Below, in pieces: positions 1 to 7,527 of a DNA stretch of 16,199 nt. The notes under the pieces are model-generated. The model saw nothing but the letters and a program-made list of their open reading frames with translations, searched no databases and was not told where the DNA came from. The translations under genes and the position numbers were made by a program. The DNA lies in assembly GCA_023819025.1 (NCBI GenBank), contig JAMWDC010000004.1:1-16199 (forward strand). Reading direction: 5' to 3'. Positions within the stretch are counted from its first letter, which is position 1; each line of letters opens with the position of its first letter. The stretch comes from Candidatus Omnitrophota bacterium. GTDB lineage: Bacteria > Omnitrophota > Omnitrophia > Omnitrophales > Aquincolibacteriaceae.

Positions 1-99
1 GGCCAATTCCATCCCACTTTGACCGCCCAACACCCCGCCGACAAAAACCAAAAGCAAGGTTAAAGTTGAAAGAAGCACCGTTGTTTTTAAAATGTTCAT
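1..99 (-). CDS. htpX: HtpX-like M48 zinc metalloprotease, N-terminal 33 codons (3' part outside window)
   Basis: Only the first 33 codons are present; the gene runs off the left edge. The ATG at 97-99 follows a strong Shine-Dalgarno (AGGAGG on the minus strand, at about 108-113), which fixes the start. The peptide begins MNILKTTVLL and continues as a hydrophobic segment to about residue 24, then GGQSGMELA. This matches the opening of many HtpX proteins, whose first transmembrane helix ends in a GG(R/Q)SGM-like turn. HtpX is a membrane-bound zinc metalloprotease (M48) that helps remove damaged membrane proteins. The HEXXH active site would lie beyond the window edge and cannot be checked, so the call rests on the N-terminus alone. 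Confidence 0.65.
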   Translation of the reverse strand, partial: MNILKTTVLLSTLTLLLVFVGGVLGGQSGMELA

Positions 100-550
100 G
101 GTTTTATCCTCCTGTAACCGTCTGACCCACACTCATGAGAAACAATGTCGCAAACGAATAAGTTCAACCGATCGGTACGTTCACCAGCCGGTATAAGTTT
201 CGCTCTTAGTCTCCAGTTCAATAAGTTCGATGTGGATTTCACCCACCCCTCACCCTACCCTCTTCTCCTTTAGGGTGGAAAGGGGAATAGTGACTTATTA
301 CTCAGACTAACGGAACTCAATATGAGAATATGCATTTTTTGTGCCAGACCATGCATTTGTTCTTGACCTAATGTCTGCATGACGTATGCATGCGGAACTA
401 AGGAATCGAATGAACACTTTTGAATAGGAAACACTCTAGCATGGTAACCTGGCACAGAAATCTATGTTGCGTGGTATTGTGGTAAAAACCTATGTCTGTC
501 CCGAGTAAAAATTAGCTAAATAACCGCGGGACGAAAAACTAAACCAGCGC
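100..550. other. Intergenic region without a convincing gene
   Basis: About 450 bp between the htpX start and the 3' end of the debranching-enzyme gene. The short open frames have no ribosome binding site, no recognisable protein pattern and overlap one another. Visible structure: an inverted repeat TGCAT-GACGT-ATGCA at 376-390; a GTCCCG/CGGGAC pair at 498-503 and 527-532 with a 23-nt AT-rich loop, just past the glgX stop; and a pyrimidine-rich run followed by a purine-rich run at about 241-292, similar in style to intergenic DNA near 5620-5720. The htpX promoter should be here, but I see no clear -35/-10 pair. Confidence 0.6.
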
Positions 551-2686
551 TTATCGGCCGAGCAAAATGACAACGCTTTTTGAACTAATCCAGTAGAAAT
601 CCTGAGGATCAAGACAGATTTCGAAGCCGGGATCCAGGAAGTCCGCCGGTCCTTTGAGATTAGTATCCACAATGCGATACCACTTTGTCTGCGGGTATTG
701 GGGCAGTTGAATCTTGTGAGAATTCATATCTGCGTTATAAATGAAAAATAAACGATCCTTACTTTCTCCCAAGTCCGTACCATTCGCATCAAGCTGGTAA
801 CACAACACCTTGGCCCATGGATCATTCCATGACGGGGCTCCGAGATTTTCATTAAACCAAGAGATCCCGGATTCCTGTGCCGAATTCGATTCAGGCCGGG
901 CATAAAATTTTTTGCACCCAAAAACCGCATACCGTTTCCGAAACGCAATGGCTTTCTTACAAAAGTTGAAGACCCATTCATATTTTTTTAAAAAATCCCA
1001 ATCAAACCAACTAATTTCGTTGTCCTGGCAATAGGTATTATTGTTCCCTCTTTGCGTCCGGAACATCTCGTCTCCCCCGTACATCATGGGCGTCCCCAGC
1101 GAACAGAATAAAGCTAAGAGGGCATTCTTGGTCATCCGTTCGCGCAACTGTTGGATTTTTGTATCTGGCGTCTCTCCTTCGATACCACAGTTCCAGGGGA
1201 AATTTTCATTGCTTCCGTTTCGGTTATTTTCAAAGTTGGCCTCATTGTGCTTATGAGCATAAGAATAAAGATCACGGAGCGTAAATCCATCATGACAGGT
1301 AATATAATTAATACTATTCCAAGGAAATCGCCCGTTCGCGGCGTACAAATCGCGCGAGCCCGTCATTCGAACTGCAAATTCCCTGATCTCGCCCGAATCC
1401 CCGCGGAGAAATTTTCGAACAGAATCTCTGAATTTACCGTTCCATTCCGACCATCCTTTTGGGAAATTCCCTACCTGATATGTGGTCAAATCCCACGGCT
1501 CGGCAATCAGTTTCACCTTCTGTAAAATCGGATCTTGGCGGATGGCTTCAAAAAAGGCGGAATCTTTGCTGTACCTCCCGTTCTGATGCGCCAAGAGGGG
1601 TGCGAGGTCAAAGCGAAAGCCATCGACATGCATAATGTTCACCCAGTAGCGGAGTGAATCCATAATCATTCGGAGCACCGCAGGATTTTCGGAATTAATT
1701 TGATTGAGGCATCCCGTGGCCTTATCCTCATAATGGCGGTAAGGCTCCCGGTCAGTGCCCTTCAGCACGTAATAAGAGAGATTATCAATCCCCCGGAAAC
1801 ACAATGTCGGCCCTAGTTCATTGCCTTCGCCCGTATGATTAAAAGCCACATCCAGGATGATTTCAATGCCGGCATTGTGCAGTTGGCGGACAAGGGTTTT
1901 GAATTCGCGGACCTGACACCCCGGGGATGACTGCGTGCTAAAAGAAATTTCCGGGGCAAAAAAACTGATACTATTATATCCCCAATATTCGGAAAGTCCG
2001 TGATCCACGAGGAAATCCCGCACATAAAACTCATGAATGGGAAGCAATTCTACGGCATTCACGCCGAGTTCCTTCAGGTAAGGAATCTTTTCGACAAACC
2101 CCAAATAAGTCCCTGGATATCGAACCTGAGACGAAAAATGCCTGGTAAAACCCTTGACATGAACTTCATAAATGATCAATTTTTCCGGCGGGATGTCCGG
2201 AGGCTTGTCATTCTGCCAATCAAACCGATCTTCCATCACGATGCCCTTCGGAACCACCGTCGTATTGTCGCGCCGGTCCATGGCAAGATCCTTGACAGGA
2301 GAAAAGGGATCGTACCCGAATAAAAGCTTATCGACCTTCCTGGCCTTTCCGGCCACGGCCTTGGCGTAAGGACCCATGAGGAGCTTATATTCGTTAAATC
2401 TCAACCCCTCGTCCGGACGATAATCCCCTCGGATTTTATAGCCGTAAAGCTGCCCTGGTTGAATCCCGTGAACAAAGACATGCCAGACATTTTCGGACCG
2501 ATGCTCAAGCTTGATCACATCCGTCGGCAACCCTTCGGGCCGGTCAAATAGTAAAAGAAATACCTCTTGGGCACATCCCGAAAAGATTGCAAAATTCACA
2601 CCGTCAGGGCTGGGCGTGGAACCCAAAGGATGCGGACTCCCGGCGGATATCTTTCTTCGTGTCTTATGTTCTAATGCATACGGCAT
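551..2686 (-). CDS. glgX: Glycogen debranching enzyme / isoamylase type (GH13, GlgX-like)
   Basis: Hydrolyses alpha-1,6 branch linkages in glycogen or related alpha-glucans in the cytoplasm. The N-terminal CBM48-like domain (about 10-110, with PLGSTPSPDGVNFAIFS) is followed by a GH13 catalytic domain. Numbering from the ATG at 2686 (711 aa, usual for the family), the catalytic residues are Asp360 (in GFRFDLA), Glu396 (in IAEPWD) and Asp466 (in TCHDGF). The AFNHTGEGN motif of the first conserved GH13 region is near 281. A TTG seven codons upstream (2705-2707) is also in frame, but AGG lies about 6 nt before the ATG, so I prefer the ATG. The photolyase gene ends 85 bp upstream on the same strand; no other glycogen gene is nearby. 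Isoamylase and TreX-type specificities cannot be separated by eye. Confidence 0.93.
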   Translation of the reverse strand: MPYALEHKTRRKISAGSPHPLGSTPSPDGVNFAIFSGCAQEVFLLLFDRPEGLPTDVIKLEHRSENVWHVFVHGIQPGQLYGYKIRGDYRPDEGLRFNEYKLLMGPYAKAVAGKARKVDKLLFGYDPFSPVKDLAMDRRDNTTVVPKGIVMEDRFDWQNDKPPDIPPEKLIIYEVHVKGFTRHFSSQVRYPGTYLGFVEKIPYLKELGVNAVELLPIHEFYVRDFLVDHGLSEYWGYNSISFFAPEISFSTQSSPGCQVREFKTLVRQLHNAGIEIILDVAFNHTGEGNELGPTLCFRGIDNLSYYVLKGTDREPYRHYEDKATGCLNQINSENPAVLRMIMDSLRYWVNIMHVDGFRFDLAPLLAHQNGRYSKDSAFFEAIRQDPILQKVKLIAEPWDLTTYQVGNFPKGWSEWNGKFRDSVRKFLRGDSGEIREFAVRMTGSRDLYAANGRFPWNSINYITCHDGFTLRDLYSYAHKHNEANFENNRNGSNENFPWNCGIEGETPDTKIQQLRERMTKNALLALFCSLGTPMMYGGDEMFRTQRGNNNTYCQDNEISWFDWDFLKKYEWVFNFCKKAIAFRKRYAVFGCKKFYARPESNSAQESGISWFNENLGAPSWNDPWAKVLCYQLDANGTDLGESKDRLFFIYNADMNSHKIQLPQYPQTKWYRIVDTNLKGPADFLDPGFEICLDPQDFYWISSKSVVILLGR

Positions 2687-2771
2687 GTTTCGACCTGCGT
2701 TTCTCAAAAACGTCCCCGAATATTTGAAATATCTGAATATTCACTGTTGGCTATAATTTACGGCACTTTTC

Positions 2772-4190
2772 TCATTTCTTCCAGTACTGCGCATAGGCCG
2801 TGAGGGCGCGCCTTCGGGCAAATTCGTGATTCACAATCGGCTCCGGATATGTTTGACCGAGTACGATTCCGGCTTGCGATAAAACCTTTTCCGGAGCCTG
2901 CCACGGTTTGTGAATCCATGAAGCCGGCAGATGGACCAGCTCGGAAACCCAACGGCGTACATAATTTCCTTGGGGATCAAATTTCTCGCCCTGCAAGACC
3001 GGATTAAAAATTCGGAAATAAGGCGCTGCATCGGCCCCGCAGCCGGCCGCCCACTGCCATCCCATAGTGTTATTGGCGAGATCCGCATCCACAAGCGTAT
3101 CCCAGAACCATCGCGCCCCTTTCTGCCAGCGTATCAGAAGGTGTTTCACAAGAAAAGAGGCAACAATCATGCGAACCCGGTTATGCATCCATCCAGTCCG
3201 CCACAATTGGCGCATGCCGGCGTCTACGATCGGATATCCGGTCTTACCTTCCTGCCAAGCTTTGAAGACATGCTTCTCATCCCTCCAGGGGAATCCATCA
3301 TATTTACGCCGGAGTCCGCTAGAATGGATATGCGGAAAATGGTACAAAAGATAATACGAAAATTCGCGCCAAACAATTTGCCGTAGGTACGAAAGACTTC
3401 TTTGAGATTTCGGAATCGCATTCCAAACAGTTCTCGGACTGATTTCGCCGAAATGAAGGTAAGGAGACAGGCGGGATGTCCCTTCATGATCCGGGCGATC
3501 GCGTTCCTCCCGATAATGCAGAACCGGCCCCTTCGCAAACTTCCGCAAAATTTTCTGAGCGTTCCTTTCACCCGGTTTCCATGTCTGGTCGATTCCCTCC
3601 GCCCAATCGAATGAAGGCCGTAGTCTTAAATCCTGAACCGACAACGAATGCGGCCACAATCGTGGCCCAACCAACATGCGGGGACGGCTACAGGGTTTAG
3701 CCATTTCATCCTTTTCTAAAAACCAATTCCAATATGCTGTGAAAATTTGGTAGGGTTTCCCTTGACGGTTGAGAATTGACGCGGGTTCCTTCAGCAATCC
3801 GGCGTTGAAAATTTTAACTCGGATCCCCTGAGCCCTTAACGCGGACTCAATTTCATGGTCTCGTTTCAACATCCAAGGTTCATAACAACGGTTCCAGAAA
3901 ACGGTTTTTGCTTGGGTTTCCTGGATGATGGACAACAAGGCCGGCAAACTTTTTGATCTTCGAATGACAAGATTCGATCCGCATTTCGCAAGATCCTCTT
4001 GAAGCGCTGTCAGCGATCGATCGAGCCACCAGCGGCTAGCCCCGCCAGGAGGCCAATCGTGTTCTTCCTCAGGCGCCCATATAAACAAAGGGACAACAAT
4101 TCCTCCGGATGCGGCCAGCAATGCCGGATTGTCGCTTACGCGTAAGTCTTTTCGGAACCAAACGATAGAAACATTGTGTTTGCCCTTCAT
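2772..4190 (-). CDS. phrB: Deoxyribodipyrimidine photolyase, class I
   Basis: Light-dependent repair of UV-induced pyrimidine dimers by electron transfer from FADH-. The 472-aa length is normal for the family. The N-terminal Rossmann-type antenna domain opens with VSIVWFRKDLRVSDNPALL (about 7-25). The C-terminal FAD-binding domain shows TSRLSPYLHFGEISP, RQIVWREFSYYLLYHFP, GYPIVDAGMRQLWRTGWMHN and ADLANNTMGWQWAAGCGADA, followed by PYFRIFNP; these are the core FAD and lesion-binding blocks. A GTG at 4217 would add nine residues, but GGAGA sits about 6 nt before the ATG at 4190 and the family normally starts near here. A TATAAT hexamer on the minus strand at 4250-4255 could drive it. It is divergent from the PilZ gene. 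Antenna cofactor and CPD versus 6-4 specificity are not readable, though the pattern is that of CPD enzymes. Confidence 0.96.
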   Translation of the reverse strand: MKGKHNVSIVWFRKDLRVSDNPALLAASGGIVVPLFIWAPEEEHDWPPGGASRWWLDRSLTALQEDLAKCGSNLVIRRSKSLPALLSIIQETQAKTVFWNRCYEPWMLKRDHEIESALRAQGIRVKIFNAGLLKEPASILNRQGKPYQIFTAYWNWFLEKDEMAKPCSRPRMLVGPRLWPHSLSVQDLRLRPSFDWAEGIDQTWKPGERNAQKILRKFAKGPVLHYREERDRPDHEGTSRLSPYLHFGEISPRTVWNAIPKSQRSLSYLRQIVWREFSYYLLYHFPHIHSSGLRRKYDGFPWRDEKHVFKAWQEGKTGYPIVDAGMRQLWRTGWMHNRVRMIVASFLVKHLLIRWQKGARWFWDTLVDADLANNTMGWQWAAGCGADAAPYFRIFNPVLQGEKFDPQGNYVRRWVSELVHLPASWIHKPWQAPEKVLSQAGIVLGQTYPEPIVNHEFARRRALTAYAQYWKK

Positions 4191-4249
4191 CAAAGGTCTC
4201 CGGGGCCCTGTTGCCACGGCGGCGGGAAAGTTACCAACAAACAGCTCGT

Positions 4250-4255
4250 ATTATA
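4250..4255 (-). promoter_or_regulatory. Candidate -10 element for the photolyase gene
   Basis: Perfect TATAAT on the minus strand, 60 bp before the preferred ATG. The matching -35 region is only a T-run (TTTTTT-like), so the assignment is weak. The A/T-rich tract just upstream could act as an UP-like element. Confidence 0.35.
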
Positions 4256-4549
4256 CGGACCATATGGAAGAAAAAAAATCACGGATTTTGGCATCTGCCG
4301 ATTGGATCCCGTTCTTTGGGAAAGATAGCAAAACCCTTAAATAACTTTCAGCCTCTTCAGACAATGTTCACAGCCCAAGATTTGTTTCTTCTAAAAAAGT
4401 TCGTGAAATTTTTTTGACTGCATTTCCCAAGACTGACAAGCATATCAAATATGTCAATCTGGAGCTAACAATTCTTTCACTTAAAAAAATTTTCAAAAAA
4501 AAATGCGCGGAATTTTTTACTCCATCTTTTTCTGTCCCAGAAACCCATG

Positions 4550-4555
4550 TATAAT
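4550..4555 (+). promoter_or_regulatory. Candidate -10 element for the PilZ gene
   Basis: Perfect TATAAT on the plus strand 27 bp before the ATG at 4582, putting the transcript start near 4561. No good TTGACA-like hexamer lies 16-18 bp upstream (the region reads TTTTTC), so recognition could depend on the -10 and flanking T-rich DNA. Confidence 0.4.
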
Positions 4556-4581
4556 TTTTTTAAAGGCTGGGATGACCATCG

Positions 4582-5022
4582 ATGATCAACGAACGACGAA
4601 AACATCCAAGATACAATATCGATAAATTGTTCAGGGCCACGCAAAAAGGCGGTGATCCCTATCTGGTCCGCACCATCAATGTTTCCATGGGAGGATTCGC
4701 CTTTTGGATCTCGGAGCCGCTCATACCGGAAACAACAGTGACGCTGAATCTGCCTCTTGACGGGGAGTCCTGCAACATCAACGCACGGGTGGTGTACTGC
4801 CTTCACAATACCGAGAAGAATCTCTACCGTGTCGGCGTCGAGTTTTCCGAAACCACCCATGAATTCAAGAAAAAACTTGCCAACGAAATCTTGACGACAA
4901 TCGGATTCCGCTCCAATTTATCCCATATCGTGGATCGGGCGATTACGGATATTAACATCCCCCGCGCCTTAGCGGCGAAACAAAGAGAACGCCTGGGACA
5001 TTTTTTTGACTACGCGGATTAA
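4582..5022 (+). CDS. Single-domain PilZ protein (predicted c-di-GMP receptor)
   Basis: PilZ domains bind the second messenger cyclic di-GMP and relay it to motility, envelope or polysaccharide systems. Both halves of the binding signature are present in this 146-aa protein: the arginine motif ERRKHPRY (Arg5, Arg6, Arg10) and NVSMGG (Asn33, Ser35, Gly38), which fits (D/N)xSxxG. The beta-barrel continues through VVYCLHNTEKNLYRVGVEFSE, another typical PilZ strand pair. Residues from about 95 onward form a helical tail with no recognised domain. There is no signal peptide, so it should be cytoplasmic. GGGA about 8 nt upstream may serve as ribosome site. It stands alone, divergent from the photolyase and convergent with the lipoprotein gene, so its partner cannot be inferred. 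Confidence 0.9.
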   Translation: MINERRKHPRYNIDKLFRATQKGGDPYLVRTINVSMGGFAFWISEPLIPETTVTLNLPLDGESCNINARVVYCLHNTEKNLYRVGVEFSETTHEFKKKLANEILTTIGFRSNLSHIVDRAITDINIPRALAAKQRERLGHFFDYAD

Positions 5023-5123
5023 ACTGCGCCTCCTCTAAAATCATTCCATACATCATAAATAAAATAGGCAGCTCCTTTGGGGGGTTGCCCTTGGGGCATG
5101 GGATTCGAAAAGCCTGTCAAGGA

Positions 5124-5501
5124 TTAACTGGCTTTGATCTTATTGATGTCGCCCCCGAGATCTTTGTATTTATCCGCGTAAATTTTGTAGCGGTCCGAAA
5201 GGGCCTTGGTTTCTGTGGCAATCTTACCCAATTCGTCCTTGATCCCTTTCGCTTTTTCCCCGAAAAGCTCCGTCGGTGAGAGACCTTTGAGCTTTTCCTG
5301 AACCTTTGCCATCTCGGCTGTTTGTTTTGCTATTTCCTTTGCATACGCCCGCGCTTTACTCTCCAGTTGGCTCACATTCATATTTTGAACTTCTTGCTGG
5401 ATCTGGTCAATCGGCTTGTTGGCATCCGCCTGACTGCCGCAGCCTGCAGCCATAAATAAAACAAGCAGCAACATCACCCACGAAATCCATTTCCTGTTCA
5501 T
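5124..5501 (-). CDS. Small coiled-coil lipoprotein, unknown function
   Basis: 125-aa protein beginning MNRKWISWVM, then a hydrophobic stretch ending MAAGC, a good lipobox (Cys at about residue 21). It should therefore be lipid-anchored after signal peptidase II cleavage. The mature part is highly charged, rich in Lys, Glu, Gln and Ala, and almost certainly alpha-helical or coiled-coil (QQEVQNMNVSQLESKARAYA onward). An ATG at 5507 is in frame, but the GGAG lies only a few bases from it and about 8 nt from the ATG at 5501, so the latter is preferred. It is convergent with pilZ, and a weak terminator-like hairpin lies upstream at 5552-5572. I do not recognise the family. Confidence 0.8.
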   Translation of the reverse strand: MNRKWISWVMLLLVLFMAAGCGSQADANKPIDQIQQEVQNMNVSQLESKARAYAKEIAKQTAEMAKVQEKLKGLSPTELFGEKAKGIKDELGKIATETKALSDRYKIYADKYKDLGGDINKIKAS

Positions 5502-5551
5502 TGCCATTTCTCCTTTGTTTGTTCCATGTGTATCCCGCTCGCGGGAATCAC

Positions 5552-5572
5552 AAAAAAACCGGTCGGGGTTTT
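5552..5572 (-). terminator. Weak intrinsic-terminator-like hairpin
   Basis: On the minus strand the sequence reads AAAACC-CCGACC-GGTTTT followed by further T (seven T in total). The stem is short and A/T-rich at its base, so efficiency is doubtful. It would separate mscS read-through from the lipoprotein gene, or act as an attenuator in that gene's leader together with the following TCCCGC/GCGGGA palindrome. Confidence 0.3.
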
Positions 5573-5662
5573 AATTTCTCCGATATTCTTTTATCCTTTT
5601 GTTTGACACCGTATTTACCATCCCCTCTCCCTCTTTGAGGGCGAAGAATCATTAAAAAATGA

Positions 5663-5782
5663 ATGTGTTGCTCCAGTTATTCCCTCCCCTTGGTGGGGAG
5701 GGTGAGGGAGGGGGTGACGAATCGCTATGCCCCCACCTTAAGCGAGGAGGAATCCTATTCTGTGAAAACTGGAGCAACTCAT
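5663..5782. repeat. Inverted-repeat element, copy 1 (MITE/REP-like)
   Basis: Bounded by ATGTGTTGCTCCAGTT (5663-5678) and AACTGGAGCAACTCAT (5767-5782), a 16-bp terminal inverted repeat with one mismatch. The interior is rich in runs of C and G and contains GAGGAATCCTATTCTGTGA before the right end. A second copy lies at 13848-13958 in the same orientation. It encodes nothing. It sits 35 bp past the mscS stop codon. Confidence 0.75.
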
Positions 5783-5817
5783 AATGAGTCTATGAAATGA
5801 CGGCAATTCTTGTCGGA

Positions 5818-6657
5818 TCAGAATCCGATGTTTGAAGGCTGAGAAAGGATACGGATCTCGCGCTGGGGAAACGGAATTCCGATCCCTGCAACTTTCAGAG
5901 CTTTATAGACCGCCGAATTCACCACGTAGGAGGTCTGAAAATATTTGATGGTCGGCACCCAATACCGGAAACCGATATTAATCGAAGAATCCGCGAATGT
6001 CTGAATCCCAACCTGAGCCGGCGGATCCTTGACGACATCGCTAAATCGAGCGAGGGTTTCCCGGATCAGGCGGATCGCCGCTTCCGGATCGCTGCCGTAG
6101 CTGATACCGATGACCCCGTTGACAACCTTATTTTTCCGGGAATTGTGCAGGACCTCTCCCACAATATGCTTGTTGGGGATGGTAATCTTTTCCCCGTCCT
6201 CATTGGTCAAGGTTGTACATGCCAACTTGACCTCCTCGACCACACCGCTTACGCCGGTCACCGTGATCGTATCCCCGACCACAAAAGGACGGGACAAGAT
6301 GATCGAAATTCCGGCGCCGTAATTGGACAACGGACCCTGGATCGCCATGCTCGCACCAAAAGCTAAGGCACCCAAAGCCGCAACAAAAGGCGCAATCGTA
6401 ATCCCGAAATTGCCGAGCGCAACAAGTATCGCAAAGGCTAACACCAAAATTTTTGTGACCCCTGCGAGGAATTTTGACAAAGTAATATCCAACTTTTTTT
6501 TCTCGAAAATCTTAAGCAGTGCTTTGGAAACCCAGTTGGCGAGGATAAAACCAGCCATGAGAACGAGAAAGGCACCGAGGACTTGGAAACTGTAATTCAC
6601 ACAAAACTCTATGGCCGTATTGATTAATTTTTGAATGACTGTAATTTGTTCTTCCAT
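5818..6657 (-). CDS. mscS: Small-conductance mechanosensitive channel (MscS family)
   Basis: Inner-membrane channel that opens under membrane tension to release solutes during hypo-osmotic shock. The 279-aa length is close to that of the minimal family members. Three membrane segments are visible (about 23-44, 64-83 and 88-118). The pore helix reads GALAFGASMAIQGPLSNYGA (about 96-115), with the small-residue packing typical of MscS TM3. It is followed by the beta-domain signature SRPFVVGDTITVTGVSGVVE and by IPNKHIVGEVLHN (about 160-172). A GTG 15 codons upstream (6702) is in frame, but AGGAGA lies 6 nt before the ATG at 6657, so that start is chosen. The gene stands alone; an inverted-repeat element follows its 3' end. 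Confidence 0.95.
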   Translation of the reverse strand: MEEQITVIQKLINTAIEFCVNYSFQVLGAFLVLMAGFILANWVSKALLKIFEKKKLDITLSKFLAGVTKILVLAFAILVALGNFGITIAPFVAALGALAFGASMAIQGPLSNYGAGISIILSRPFVVGDTITVTGVSGVVEEVKLACTTLTNEDGEKITIPNKHIVGEVLHNSRKNKVVNGVIGISYGSDPEAAIRLIRETLARFSDVVKDPPAQVGIQTFADSSINIGFRYWVPTIKYFQTSYVVNSAVYKALKVAGIGIPFPQREIRILSQPSNIGF

Positions 6658-7015
6658 CACGATTCTCCTTGCCCCTGAAAAGTGGTTTATGCTATATCGC
6701 ACAATCGGTTAATGCAAGCCGAATTTCAACCGAAATTTCTGAGGAGAGGCCCTTAACGATCCGCCTCAAATTTTGGTCTTTGCTGAAAATTTTTTGATCG
6801 GTCTATCACGATTTACCTTGACTAAGAGTGACAGATTTCTCCGACCATGGCCAGGCTATTCTGCGAAAGAGGATGAATAAAGGTGGATTCCTTATTAAGC
6901 GCATGTTTCCCGGCCGCTAGCAGGTCCTTTTGGACTTTTAACACCTTCTGTCTTTTTCCTATTTCCTGACAATCGTTTTTATCCTATATTAAGGGATTGG
7001 GAGAGCAAAAAATTC
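6658..7015. other. Divergent intergenic region
   Basis: About 358 bp between mscS (minus) and the lipoprotein gene (plus). I see no gene here. TATATT at 6985-6990 could be a -10 for the plus-strand gene, but no -35 is correctly spaced; CTGACA at 6966-6971 is only 13 bp away. No strong repeat was noticed. Confidence 0.5.
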
Positions 7016-7441
7016 GTGGCTGACTTTTTATCCTATTGCTGCTGGGATATCCTTTGCTTTGCAAGAATCCTTCGGATATTCTTATTCCTGCTGACAGCTT
7101 CCTTGTACGTCACCGGCTGTTCGCCGAAGTCCTGGATTGCGAATTATCACATGGTCACGGCTGAAAACGCATATATGAAGGCTTATGAAATGAGAACGAG
7201 AAAAGACCTTCAGAATAAAAGACCTGCCCTTTACCGCACGGCTTGCGAACACTTCGCCGCGGCCTACCGAACCGATCGGGGGGTCTTTACGCTCATGCGG
7301 ATTCAGATGGCTTGGGATGCCTGCACCCGAACAGTGGACAGCGAATACCAACAGGTCTTTGAGGATTTCCAACGCGAGTACGAAGCCCTACACCCCGTGG
7401 AAACCGAATACGGGGATGCCTTTCCCGTCCTGGAGTATTGA
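7016..7441 (+). CDS. Putative small lipoprotein, unknown function
   Basis: 141-aa protein starting at GTG with GGGAGAG about 10 nt upstream. The N-terminus has a long hydrophobic stretch (FARILRIFLFLLTASLYVTGC) ending in a lipobox-like VTGC, so a lipid-anchored envelope protein is likely. The mature part is about 105 residues, mostly helical and charged, with AENAYMKAYEMRTRKDLQNK and ACEHFAAAYRTDRGVFTLMR. This spacing of Ala and aromatic residues is reminiscent of a single TPR-like helical pair, but that is only an impression. The signal is somewhat longer than usual before the hydrophobic core. It is convergent with the ADH gene, with a palindromic terminator-like structure between them. The family is not recognised. 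Confidence 0.7.
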   Translation: MADFLSYCCWDILCFARILRIFLFLLTASLYVTGCSPKSWIANYHMVTAENAYMKAYEMRTRKDLQNKRPALYRTACEHFAAAYRTDRGVFTLMRIQMAWDACTRTVDSEYQQVFEDFQREYEALHPVETEYGDAFPVLEY

Positions 7442-7462
7442 TAATAACAACCGTTCCCCGTA

Positions 7463-7507
7463 GGGGCGTGGGTTCCCGTCCCTTCCCGACAAGTCGGGAA
7501 CTGCCCC
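7463..7507. terminator. Palindromic GC-rich element between convergent genes (likely bidirectional terminator)
   Basis: A perfect inverted repeat TTCCCGAC-AA-GTCGGGAA (7483-7500) is nested inside a second pair, GGGGC (7463-7467) and GCCCC (7503-7507). It lies between a plus-strand stop at 7441 and a minus-strand stop at 7528, where a two-way terminator would be expected. There is no clean T-run, so it may instead be one copy of a dispersed GC-rich intergenic repeat. Confidence 0.5.
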
Positions 7508-7527
7508 TGCCGTTTCCATCATAAAAA

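Larger units (their letters stand above)
4191..4581. other. Divergent intergenic region, AT-rich
   Basis: About 390 bp between the photolyase and PilZ genes, clearly richer in A/T than the flanking coding DNA, with many A- and T-runs (for example around 4480-4520). It holds the candidate -10 elements of both genes and a small hairpin, CATAT-CAA-ATATG, at 4441-4453. Small open frames here overlap the photolyase start or have no ribosome site and look spurious. Confidence 0.6.
5502..5817. other. Intergenic region with repeat element and hairpins
   Basis: About 316 bp between the lipoprotein start and the mscS stop; no gene is apparent. It contains a perfect TCCCGC-TC-GCGGGA palindrome (5533-5546), a weak hairpin with a T-tract on the minus strand (5552-5572), a pyrimidine-rich tract near 5620-5640, and the 120-bp inverted-repeat element at 5663-5782. 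Confidence 0.6.

Noticed and set aside
270..455. 61-codon minus-strand open frame in the left gap
   Set aside because: No ribosome binding site, composition not protein-like, and it spans the pyrimidine-rich repeat-like tract.
2718..2742. GAATATT/AATATTC hairpin between the photolyase and glgX genes
   Set aside because: A 7-bp A/T-only stem in AT-rich DNA without a T-run; too weak to call as a terminator.
2931..3386. 151-codon plus-strand frame opposite the photolyase gene
   Set aside because: Lies entirely inside a highly conserved photolyase C-terminal domain on the other strand; a shadow frame.
6966..6990. CTGACA and TATATT as a promoter for the plus-strand lipoprotein gene
   Set aside because: The spacing is only 13 bp, too short for a sigma70 promoter.
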